From assembly GCA_048173955.1 (NCBI GenBank), contig DBEYOB010000186.1, positions 1-60,437 on the forward strand: a DNA stretch of 60,437 bases, in the 5' to 3' direction. The notes under the pieces were generated by a model. It saw nothing but the letters and a program-made list of their open reading frames with translations, did not search any database and had not been told where the DNA came from. This DNA comes from CAZUFB01 sp048173955. GTDB taxonomy: Bacteria; Actinomycetota; Coriobacteriia; Coriobacteriales; UMGS124. The translations under genes and the position numbers were made by a program. Positions within the stretch are counted from its first letter, which is position 1. Each line of letters starts with the position of its first letter. Shown one piece after another: positions 52,033-59,630 of the stretch.

Positions 52033-53241
52033 TCAGAAGCGATCCAAACCATAAAAGTCATCCGACACGAATGGTCCGAACGTCTGCGTGGGGACGATGG
52101 CGTCGGAGGTTCTGACCGACCGCGACGACACGGTGGAGCCGCCCTCGTCGGTCCAGGTGATCTGCGCGATCTGCTCGCCTGAGGGGTGAAGCGAGCCGTC
52201 CTGCCCCGAGACGGTGGCGGAAAGGGAGGGCTCGCTGCCGTCGGCGAGGTCCGTCAGGGCGGCGGCGTCGCCGCCGCCCTCGGTCGCCGACGACCAGCCG
52301 AAGCGGTCGGCGTTTGCCACGTAGCCCAGGGGCGCGGCCGACGACGAGACGAGCTCGACCTCCTCGCAGTGCGCGAACGCCCAGTCGAGCAGGGCCGTCG
52401 TGTCCGCCCAGCGCTGCTCTTCGGAATCGGTGCCCAGGACGACGACGTAGACCGTCTCGTCGCCGCGGGTCGCGAGGCCGAGGAACGCGCGGCCCGCGTT
52501 GGCGGTGTAGCCCGTCTTGATGCCGCGCATGCCGGGATAGGTGGTGAGCAGGATGTCGGTCGAGGCAAACGTCGTCGAGACGCCGGAGACCTCGACGTCG
52601 ACCGACGGCGCCCCCACGATGCTTGCAAACAGGGGGAGCTGCATGGCATGGCGTGCCAGGGCGACGAGGTCGGCAGCGGTCGAATAGTGGCCGTCGGCGT
52701 CGAGGCCGTGGGAGTTGGCGAAATGCGTGTTCGCGAGGCCGAGCTCGGCCGCCTTCTCGTTCATCAGCCCGACGAAGGATTCCTCGGACCCGGCGACGAG
52801 CTCGGCGATGCACACAGCCGCGTCGTTGCCGGAGTGCACGAGCAGGCCGTGCAGCAGCTGGTTGAGCGTGGTCTGGTCGTCCGGCTGGTAGCCGATGACC
52901 GAGCTTGCGGGGTCGAGCTCGGTGACGCTGTCGGTCACCGTCCAGGTCGTGTCGAGGGGAATGCCGCTCTCAAGGGCGACGACCGCGGTCATGACCTTGG
53001 TGATGGACGCCATGGCCATGGGGGTGTCGGCGTTGCGGGAGTACAGGACGGTGCCGTCGCCGTCGACCACGATCGCCTCGGTCGCGGAGATGTTCGGGGT
53101 GTCCCCGTACACCGAATAGTCCTCTGCCAGCGCCGCGGCAGGATGGCCGAGCGCGAGCAGCGCGCAGAGGGCGATCCCGGCAACCGCCGCGACGGGCATG
53201 CCGGAGCGAGCCGAGGCCGGGAGACATCTCATGGGACGCAT
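52033..53241 (-). CDS. D-alanyl-D-alanine carboxypeptidase (PBP5/DacA-like)
   Basis: Trims the terminal D-alanine from peptidoglycan stem peptides. The 402-residue protein has a signal peptide (about 1-37, hydrophobic core VAAVAGIALCALLAL, cut after ALA) and the three penicillin-binding motifs S-I-T-K, S-G-N (VHSGNDAAV) and K-T-G (GIKTGYTANAG). A C-terminal beta-rich region follows; no clear membrane anchor is seen. The ATG shares a base with the preceding TGA, so it is coupled to the phosphatidyltransferase gene. A start at 53232 is possible. Confidence 0.92.
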   Translation of the reverse strand: MRPMRCLPASARSGMPVAAVAGIALCALLALGHPAAALAEDYSVYGDTPNISATEAIVVDGDGTVLYSRNADTPMAMASITKVMTAVVALESGIPLDTTWTVTDSVTELDPASSVIGYQPDDQTTLNQLLHGLLVHSGNDAAVCIAELVAGSEESFVGLMNEKAAELGLANTHFANSHGLDADGHYSTAADLVALARHAMQLPLFASIVGAPSVDVEVSGVSTTFASTDILLTTYPGMRGIKTGYTANAGRAFLGLATRGDETVYVVVLGTDSEEQRWADTTALLDWAFAHCEEVELVSSSAAPLGYVANADRFGWSSATEGGGDAAALTDLADGSEPSLSATVSGQDGSLHPSGEQIAQITWTDEGGSTVSSRSVRTSDAIVPTQTFGPFVSDDFYGLDRF

Positions 53242-53915
53242 CACTTCGACCCCTTCTCGATGAGGTGGGAGCGCAGGGCGCGCGCTCCCCTGCCCGTGTA
53301 GACGATTGCGGCGCAGAGCGACAGCAGGCACCCGACGTAGATGGCCCACATGCCCAGGCTTGCGGGCTCCGAGCCGAAGCCGGGCAGCCAGGCGGCGTCG
53401 ACCAGACCCAGGCCGGGGACGGGGAACAGGCCCAGGAGCACCACGGCGAAGCCGGCCATGAGGACGAACGTGCACGCCTTGCCGACGTAGCATACGTCGA
53501 TGGTAGCGCCACATGTCGAGCGCAGGATCACCCCTCCCAGGGCCAGGTAGACGTCGCGGGCGACGAGGAAGGCGACGACCCACAGGGGGACGAGCTGGCC
53601 CATGACGAGCGCGATGATGCCGGAGAAGATCAGGACGCGGTCCATGACGGGGTCGAACCGCTTGCCGAACACGCTCACCTGGCGGAACTTGCGGGCGATC
53701 TGGCCGTCGAACCAATCGGTCGACGCCGCCACGATGAAGATGGCGATGGCGGCGGTGCGCAGATGCTCGTGGGGGAACATGAAGAGGAACGCGACGGTGA
53801 GGAGCAGGCGGCACAGCGTGATGAGGTTGGGCACGGTGGCAAGCGTATGCAGGGGGTTTTGCGGCGTGCCGGGCAGAGCGGTCGGCTCCGCCGTGGACTG
53901 GTTGTCTTGAACCAC
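53241..53915 (-). CDS. CDP-alcohol phosphatidyltransferase family membrane protein
   Basis: A 224-residue polytopic enzyme that transfers a phosphatidyl group from CDP-diacylglycerol to an alcohol. The full family signature is present: D-W-F-D-G-Q-I-A-R, then G-K-R-F-D-P-V-M-D. Because a second, PgsA-like member is at 56448, this one may use a different acceptor (inositol, serine, phosphatidylglycerol for cardiolipin) or be redundant; sequence alone does not decide. GTG 53915 was chosen for its AAAGGATC site at 8 bases; upstream codons look unconserved. Coupled to the carboxypeptidase gene. Confidence 0.82.
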   Translation of the reverse strand: MVQDNQSTAEPTALPGTPQNPLHTLATVPNLITLCRLLLTVAFLFMFPHEHLRTAAIAIFIVAASTDWFDGQIARKFRQVSVFGKRFDPVMDRVLIFSGIIALVMGQLVPLWVVAFLVARDVYLALGGVILRSTCGATIDVCYVGKACTFVLMAGFAVVLLGLFPVPGLGLVDAAWLPGFGSEPASLGMWAIYVGCLLSLCAAIVYTGRGARALRSHLIEKGSK

Positions 53916-54123
53916 CGTGTCGATCCTTTCGCGAATCGTGGGGTGCGCATGGCTTTTGGTCAATGGTAGCCAACCGCACGGGACCATGAGAGCTGCAACG
54001 GGCGTATTTCCCGAGAGAACACGAGAACACCCGTGGCCGTGACGGTAAACGACGCATCTCTATGAACCGACAACGCTGCGGCAGGGATCGAACGGGAGGG
54101 ACGGCGTGCGCCAGTTAACAAAA

Positions 54124-54153
54124 CAGGCCGGACGGCGAATGCCATCCGGCCTG
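54124..54153 (-). terminator. Intrinsic terminator of tRNA-Pro
   Basis: A 9-base-pair stem (54145-54153 with 54124-54132) around a 12-base loop, followed on the minus strand by TTTTGTT; 10 bases past the tRNA end. Confidence 0.88.
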
Positions 54154-54162
54154 ACGATGTCC

Positions 54163-54239
<77 letters not shown>

Positions 54240-54257
54240 TTCGCAAGTGCGGGAGAT

Positions 54258-54286
54258 AATTTAGCACGCAACGGACAACGGGGCAA
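54258..54286 (-). promoter_or_regulatory. tRNA-Pro promoter
   Basis: Minus strand -35 TTGCCC (54281-54286) and -10 TAAATT (54258-54263), 17-base spacer, about 18 bases before the tRNA. Confidence 0.65.
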
Positions 54287-54322
54287 GGCGGAACGAGAAA
54301 TAGGCAGAGCGTCACAAAATAT

Positions 54323-55153
54323 TCAACAGTTGTCCCCGCGGGCGCGCTTACGTGCAAGGTCGAACGAAAGCGATGCCGGATAGCCCTTCGCCACCAGGAA
54401 GCGGGCGAGCTTTTCGACGGGGTTCTTGTCGGGGACGCCCTTCTTGAGGAGGAGCGCCCAGGCGCGCGCTTGCTCCCCCGCTCGGTCGAAGTAGGCTTCC
54501 GGGTAGTTCTCGAGCACCTCGTCGGGCCGGATCCCCTGTTCGGCCAGGGCGCGCTCGATCCGGGTGCGACCCCATCCCGCCCTGGTCTTGGCGGCGATGA
54601 ACGACTCGGCGAAGCGAGCGTCGTCGCACAGGCCGCAGGCGCGTGCGCGCCCGACGGCTTCGTGTGCGCACGCCTGTGAGAAGCCTTCCTCGACGAGCCG
54701 ACGCTCGAGCTCGGACGAGCTGCGCTCCCGCACCCCGAGCGCCTCGACGACGCGTTCGAAGGCGGTTTGGGCGCAAAGCTCTTCCAGATGCTCGCGGAGC
54801 GCGCGCTCCGAGGCGAAGCGGCGCGGCTCGCGGCCGAACTTGCGGGCGACGCTGCGCGGAAGGCCCGCGCTCCCCGACCGGCCGCCGGCATCGCTCCACT
54901 CGAGGGGGACGGTCATCGACCGGCGACGGAACGAGTCCGCGCCCCCGGCTTTCTCCTGAGGGCATCGGGCGACGAGCCCCTCCCCTTCTTCCGGGGGAAG
55001 CGCGCCATCCGGCCGACCGACCACCGGGCGTAAGGGGCCGCCGGTATTCTGGCGAGGTTGGTCGGCCGGGCGGGACAGGGCGTCGAGCAGCGCACGCACG
55101 CGGGCAACTTCGGGGCTGTCGGTGCGGCGTGCGCCCTCGGGGCGGCGGGGCAT
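54323..55153 (-). CDS. recX: Regulatory protein RecX with long N-terminal extension
   Basis: RecX binds and restrains RecA filaments. In this 276-residue protein only the last 160 residues look like RecX (VVEALGVRERSSSELERRL, CDDARFAESFIAAK, GRTRIERALAEQGI, PVEKLARFLVAKGYPASLSF). The first 100 or so are Pro/Arg/Gly-rich, with no recognised domain; RecX of E. coli has 166 residues. The ATG at 55153 follows AGGTGG, 12 bases after the recA stop, so the two are co-transcribed. A later start would shorten the extension, but no better ribosome site was seen. Confidence 0.85.
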   Translation of the reverse strand: MPRRPEGARRTDSPEVARVRALLDALSRPADQPRQNTGGPLRPVVGRPDGALPPEEGEGLVARCPQEKAGGADSFRRRSMTVPLEWSDAGGRSGSAGLPRSVARKFGREPRRFASERALREHLEELCAQTAFERVVEALGVRERSSSELERRLVEEGFSQACAHEAVGRARACGLCDDARFAESFIAAKTRAGWGRTRIERALAEQGIRPDEVLENYPEAYFDRAGEQARAWALLLKKGVPDKNPVEKLARFLVAKGYPASLSFDLARKRARGDNC

Positions 55154-55165
55154 GGGGCCCACCTG

Positions 55166-56266
55166 CTACTGAACGATCGGGGCGCTGGGGTCGATCGCAG
55201 CCGAGGGTATGCCGACGGGGGCGTCGTCGTCGGTGATCAGGCCGATGACGACGCGGACCTTCTGATCGAGCTCCTGCGCGAGCGCGGGGTTCTCCTTGAG
55301 GAACTGCTTCGCCGCGTCTCTGCCCTGGCCGAGGCGCTCGCCTTCGTAGGTGTACCAGGAGCCCGACTTCTGCACGATACCCTCGTCAACCGACATGTCG
55401 AGGATGCACCCCTCCTTCGAGATGCCCTCACCGTACATGATGTCGAACTCGGCTTGCTTGAAGGGCGCCGCTACCTTGTTCTTGACCACCTTGACGCGCA
55501 CGCGGTTGCCGATGACGTCGTTGCCCTTCTTGATGCTCTCGACGCGGCGTATCTCCATGCGCACCGAGGCGAAGAACTTGAGGGCGCGCCCGCCCGTCGT
55601 CGTCTCGGGGTTGCCGAACATCACGCCAATCTTTTCGCGGAGCTGGTTGATGAAGATGCAGGTGGTCTTTGACTTGGCAAGCGAGCCGGCGAGCTTGCGG
55701 AGCGCCTGGCTCATGAGGCGCGCCTGGAGGCCGACCGAGCTGTCGCCGATCTCGCCCTCGATTTCGGCGCGGGGGACGAGGGCGGCGACGGAGTCGATGA
55801 CGATGACGTCGATGGCCCCCGAGCGCACGAGCATGTCGCAGATCTCGAGCGCGTCCTCGCCGGTGTCGGGCTGCGAGATGAGGACCTCGTCGATGTCGAC
55901 GCCGAGGCGGGCGGCATAGCCGGGATCGAGGGCGTGCTCCGCGTCGATGAAGGCGACGACGCCGCCCATGGCCTGGGCCTCGGCGAGAATCTCGAGCGCG
56001 AGGGTGGTCTTGCCGCTCGACTCGGGCCCGTAGATCTCGATGATGCGGCCGCGGGGGACGCCGCCGATGCCGAGCGCCGCGTCGAGGGCGAGGGCGCCGG
56101 TCGGTATCGCCTCGACGTCGAGGCTGGCGTTGCCGTCGCCGTAGCGCATGATGGCTCCCTTGCCGAAGCGCTTCTCGATCTCGCCGGTGGTGAGCTCGAT
56201 CATCTTGGTGCGCTCGTCGCCCTCGGTGCGGGCATGGATCTCTTTGGATGATGACGCCTTCGCCAT
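55166..56266 (-). CDS. recA: Recombinase RecA
   Basis: ATP-dependent strand-exchange protein and co-protease for LexA. The 366 residues start near MIELTTGEIEKRFGKGAIM, with Walker A GPESSGKTT, the DNA-binding loop region EIGDSSVGLQARLMSQALRK and CIFINQLREKIGVMFGNPET. AGAAGGAGCAACC stands before the ATG. A consensus -35 (TTGACA) with a LexA box in the spacer lies just upstream, so it is SOS-induced; this matches the boxes near lexA. The first 25 residues are a variable extension; the C-terminus lacks the strongly acidic tail. Confidence 0.97.
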   Translation of the reverse strand: MAKASSSKEIHARTEGDERTKMIELTTGEIEKRFGKGAIMRYGDGNASLDVEAIPTGALALDAALGIGGVPRGRIIEIYGPESSGKTTLALEILAEAQAMGGVVAFIDAEHALDPGYAARLGVDIDEVLISQPDTGEDALEICDMLVRSGAIDVIVIDSVAALVPRAEIEGEIGDSSVGLQARLMSQALRKLAGSLAKSKTTCIFINQLREKIGVMFGNPETTTGGRALKFFASVRMEIRRVESIKKGNDVIGNRVRVKVVKNKVAAPFKQAEFDIMYGEGISKEGCILDMSVDEGIVQKSGSWYTYEGERLGQGRDAAKQFLKENPALAQELDQKVRVVIGLITDDDAPVGIPSAAIDPSAPIVQ

Positions 56267-56294
56267 GGTTGCTCCTTCTTCTCGATACCGAACA

Positions 56295-56323
56295 AGTGTA
56301 CGGGAACAGGTGTTCGCTGTCAA
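56295..56323 (-). promoter_or_regulatory. recA promoter with LexA box
   Basis: Minus strand -35 TTGACA (56318-56323) and -10 TACACT (56295-56300) with a 17-base spacer. The spacer contains GAACACCTGTTC (minus strand; 56304-56315), a perfect GAAC-N4-GTTC SOS box. A half-matching GAACAAGTGTAC (plus strand) lies at 56290-56301. Confidence 0.88.
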
Positions 56324-56447
56324 TCCATCGCAGCCTCTTCACAGCGTGCCACAGTTCGGCCGAGCGCGGGACGCACAACGAGAGAAAAATCGTGACAAAA
56401 AGGTTTCAGTTTGCGGCATGGCAAACGTCCTGCACCCTTCGAGCAGG

Positions 56448-57671
56448 TCATTCCGTGCGCTTCAGCTCCCGTTCCAGCAGAAGCAGGGCGTGGTCGACCG
56501 CCTGGGCGCGGACCTCCCGCCGCGTCCCCGTGAAGACGCGGCGCTCGGAGCGCACCCCGTCGGGCGTCGCGACGGCGAAGCATACCGTGCCGACGGGCTT
56601 TCCGTCCTCAGCGCCGCCGGGACCGGCGATGCCGGTCGTGCTCACCGCCAGGTCGCTTTCGAGCAGTGCGCGCGCCCCCGTCGCCATCGCAGCCGCCGTC
56701 TCGCACGAGACGACCCCATGGCGCTCGATCGTCCCGCCGTCGACTCCCAGGACACGCCGCTTGACGGAGGGCAGGTAGCTCACGACGCCGCCGGCGACGG
56801 ATTCGGACGAACCGGGCACCGACGTCAGCGCCGCGGCGACAAGGCCTCCCGTGCACGACTCCGCGGTCGCGATCGTCGCGCCGCGCGCCCGCGCCGCCGC
56901 GAGCACCGACGCCGCGCGCCCGTGCTCGCCTTCGAGCGCGGATGTGCGGACGTCCGCCCCGCCGCATGGGTCCGCCGGTTCCGCCGGGGAATCCGCCCCG
57001 CCGCACGCGGGTCGGTGCTCCGCGCGGGCGTTCTGGCCGTCGGCCAGCAGCGGCCAGGAATGGGCGAAGTAGTCGACCATCGAGACGACGGTGAGGACGA
57101 CGGCCGCCGCCATGACGACCCAGGACAGGACGGCGAACCACGGCTGCGCCCCGGAGAGCGCCGGCGCGTCGGCGACGATGAAGAGGCAGATGGCGACCAT
57201 CGTGGTGAACGTCTTCGCCTTGCCGATCCAGTTGGCCGCCACGACGACGCCCGCCGAGGCGACGAGCATGCGCAGGCCGCTGACGAGCAGCTCGCGCGCG
57301 ACGATGACGATGGGGATCCAGGCGGGCAGCTGCCCGAGCTGGACGAGCGCCGTCAGGGCCGAGACGACGAGGACCTTGTCGGCTATCGGGTCCATGAACT
57401 TGCCGAAGACGGTGACCTCGTTGCGGGAGCGCGCAAGGTAGCCGTCGAGGCTGTCGGTGAGGGAGATGAGGGCGAACAGCCCCATCGAGCAGAACGCCTG
57501 GACGTTGGCGGCAAGCGCCCCCTCCCCCAGCAGGGCTTCCGCCCAGGGTGCGAGCAGCAGCGCGACGAACGCCGGGATGAGACAGATGCGCACCACGGTC
57601 ACGATGTTCGCGGGGGTCCATTCCACGATGCCTGTGCGGCCGCGTCCGGGTTCGGGGGTGCGGGCGCCCAT
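56448..57671 (-). CDS. Fusion of phosphatidylglycerophosphate synthase (PgsA) and CinA/PncC amidohydrolase domain
   Basis: One 407-codon frame with no internal stop. Residues 1-207 are PgsA: TPANIVTVVRICLIPAFVAL, the signature D73-SLDGYLAR ... G90-KFMDPIAD, and membrane helices; it makes phosphatidylglycerophosphate from CDP-diacylglycerol. Residues about 253-407 are the CinA C-terminal domain: ATAESCTGGLVAAALTSVPG, GGVVSYLPSVKRRVLGV, TTGIAGPGGAEDGKPVGTV; in other bacteria this hydrolyses nicotinamide mononucleotide (PncC). The Cys/Gly/Ala linker (208-252) has no ATG/GTG with a ribosome site. Separate pgsA and cinA genes often precede recA, so the fusion keeps gene order. Start overlaps the rimO stop (TAATG). 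Confidence 0.88.
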   Translation of the reverse strand: MGARTPEPGRGRTGIVEWTPANIVTVVRICLIPAFVALLLAPWAEALLGEGALAANVQAFCSMGLFALISLTDSLDGYLARSRNEVTVFGKFMDPIADKVLVVSALTALVQLGQLPAWIPIVIVARELLVSGLRMLVASAGVVVAANWIGKAKTFTTMVAICLFIVADAPALSGAQPWFAVLSWVVMAAAVVLTVVSMVDYFAHSWPLLADGQNARAEHRPACGGADSPAEPADPCGGADVRTSALEGEHGRAASVLAAARARGATIATAESCTGGLVAAALTSVPGSSESVAGGVVSYLPSVKRRVLGVDGGTIERHGVVSCETAAAMATGARALLESDLAVSTTGIAGPGGAEDGKPVGTVCFAVATPDGVRSERRVFTGTRREVRAQAVDHALLLLERELKRTE

Positions 57672-59008
57672 TATGCCGTCTCCCCGCCGGTTGCCGACGA
57701 GAACAGCTCGTAGCAGGCGCAGTCGTCGATGCGCGCCTCGACGAAGTCGCCGGGCCGCGCATCGTAGCCGGCGAGGTGGACGACGCCGTCCGAGTCGGGC
57801 GCCTGGAACTCCGCGCGACCGACGAGCTCGCCGTCGACGTCGTCCCCGGCGCCTTCGACGAGGACGCGGTAGGTGCGGCCAACCCGGCGGGCGGCGGAGG
57901 CGAAGCCGTGCTCCTCCGCCAGGTCGATGACGCGCTGCTCGCGTGCAAGCTTGACGTCCTCGGGGACCTGCCCCTCCATGTCGGCCGCCGCGGTGCCCTC
58001 TTCGCGGGAGTAGGCGAAGACCGCGCAGTAGTCGAACGAGGCCTCCTCGAGGAACGCGACGAGCTCCTCGAACTCCTCCTCGGTCTCCCCGGGGAAGCCG
58101 ACCATCGCCGTCGTGCGCAGCGTGATGCCGGGAATCTCGTCGCGCAGCCTGCGCACCATGGAGAGGAACGACTCCCTGTCGCCGGTCCTGTTCATGCGCG
58201 CGAGCACCGAGGCCGAGGCGTGCTGAAGGGGGATGTCGATGTACTTGGCGACCTGGGGGACGTCCCGCATCGTCGCCACAAGCTCGTCGGTGAGGCCTTC
58301 GGGCTGCAGGTAAAGGATGCGCACGAGGCCGCCGACGGGTTCCATCAGAGCTGCGACGTCGCGCAGCAGGCCGGCCACGCTCGGCTTGCCGGGAAGGTCG
58401 CATCCCCATACGCCGGTGTCCTGGCCGATGAGCACGACCTCCCTGACGCCCCCGGCGACGAGATGGGACACCTCGGCGAGGATATCGCGCGCGGGGCGCG
58501 AGTAGTAGCGCCCCCGGATGTAGGGGATGGCGCAGAAGGCGCAGTAGCGGTCGCACCCGTCGGAGATCTTGACGTAGGCCGTCGGCGACTGGACGGTGCG
58601 CGCGACGCCGGGCGCGGTGCTGCGGGCGGGAGGCATCCCGAGGACCCGGCGGAGTACCCCGACGATCGCGTCCTCCTCGTCGACGGGGACGAACGCGGCG
58701 ACCTCGGGCATCTCCTGCTCGACGTCGGAGCCGTAGCGCGACGGGATGCACCCGGTCATGACGACCGGGCACCCGCGGCCCGCTCCCGAGCGCTCCTCCA
58801 GGATGCCGAGGGTCGTCTCGACCCCCTCCTCGACCGCCGACACCAGAAACGAGCACGTGTTGACCACGATGACGTCCGCCTCGTCGGGGTCGTCGACGCA
58901 TGCGAACGAGCCGCTCGCCTCGACGAGGGCGCGCATGCGGTCGGAATCTACCTCGTTCTTCGCACATCCGAGCGTGACGAAGCAGACGTTGGGTGACGTC
59001 GGACTCAT
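57671..59008 (-). CDS. rimO: Ribosomal protein S12 methylthiotransferase RimO
   Basis: Radical SAM enzyme that adds methylthio to an aspartate of ribosomal protein S12. The 445-residue protein shows CFVTLGCAKNEVDSDRM, VVNTCSFLVSA and VMTGCIPSRYG (auxiliary cluster cysteines), the radical SAM C-D-R-Y-C-A-F-C in KISDGCDRYCAFCAIPYIRG, and a C-terminal TRAM domain. GCAKNEVDS and PYIRGRYYSRP place it in RimO rather than MiaB (the latter is at 34434). GAGG lies 9 bases before the ATG. Confidence 0.95.
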   Translation of the reverse strand: MSPTSPNVCFVTLGCAKNEVDSDRMRALVEASGSFACVDDPDEADVIVVNTCSFLVSAVEEGVETTLGILEERSGAGRGCPVVMTGCIPSRYGSDVEQEMPEVAAFVPVDEEDAIVGVLRRVLGMPPARSTAPGVARTVQSPTAYVKISDGCDRYCAFCAIPYIRGRYYSRPARDILAEVSHLVAGGVREVVLIGQDTGVWGCDLPGKPSVAGLLRDVAALMEPVGGLVRILYLQPEGLTDELVATMRDVPQVAKYIDIPLQHASASVLARMNRTGDRESFLSMVRRLRDEIPGITLRTTAMVGFPGETEEEFEELVAFLEEASFDYCAVFAYSREEGTAAADMEGQVPEDVKLAREQRVIDLAEEHGFASAARRVGRTYRVLVEGAGDDVDGELVGRAEFQAPDSDGVVHLAGYDARPGDFVEARIDDCACYELFSSATGGETA

Positions 59009-59033
59009 GCCGGGATACCTCGATTCATCCGGA

Positions 59034-59070
59034 GGGCGCCCGCCGCGGGCCGAATCCGCGACGGGCGCCC
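59034..59070 (-). terminator. GC-rich hairpin between yajQ and rimO
   Basis: Near-perfect 15-base-pair stem (59034-59048 with 59056-59070, one mismatch) around a 7-base loop, 12 bases past the yajQ stop. No U-tract; may attenuate read-through into rimO. Confidence 0.4.
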
Positions 59071-59082
59071 CCAAGCCTGGTC

Positions 59083-59583
59083 TTAGCGGTAGTTCACGAA
59101 CTGGAGCGGCAGGCCGTAGTCCTTCTCCCGGAGGAACGCGATGACCTCCCGGAGCGTGTCCTTGCTGGGGGACGAGACCTTGAGCTTGTCGCCCTCGACG
59201 GTGACCTTGGCCTTGAACTTGGCGTCGCGCACGTCCTTGCTGATCTTCTTCGCGACGTCCTGCTCGATGCCCTGCACGATGGTGCCGGTCACGCGCACCG
59301 AGCCGCCCGAGGCGGGGGCGGGGTCGGACCACTTGAACGACCCGAGGTCGACCTTGCGCCTGACGAGGCGCGTCGTGAAGACGTCGACGACCTGGGAGGC
59401 CACGAAGGCCGAGGGGGCGGCGACGATCACGGTGCCCGCCTGCTTGTTCAGCTCGATGGAGGCCCCTGCGTCCTTGAGGTCGTAGCGCTGGGTGAGCTCC
59501 TTGGCGGCCTGCTGGTAGGCGTTGTCGACCTCCTGCATGTCGACCTGCGATACGACGTCGAAGCTCGATTCTTTCGATGCCAT
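59083..59583 (-). CDS. YajQ-family nucleotide-binding protein
   Basis: A 166-residue YajQ/UPF0234 protein with the opening SSFDVVSQVDMQEVDNAYQQ and the middle KKISKDVRDAKFKAKVTVEGD typical of the family. Members have been reported to bind cyclic di-GMP or tRNA-like ligands; the true role is open. AAGGAATCCC precedes the ATG. It lies between the RodZ-like gene and rimO. Confidence 0.93.
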   Translation of the reverse strand: MASKESSFDVVSQVDMQEVDNAYQQAAKELTQRYDLKDAGASIELNKQAGTVIVAAPSAFVASQVVDVFTTRLVRRKVDLGSFKWSDPAPASGGSVRVTGTIVQGIEQDVAKKISKDVRDAKFKAKVTVEGDKLKVSSPSKDTLREVIAFLREKDYGLPLQFVNYR

Positions 59584-59630
59584 GGGATTCCTTGTCTCTC
59601 GCGGTTTACGGCGTGCGGTTGCAGATGCGG

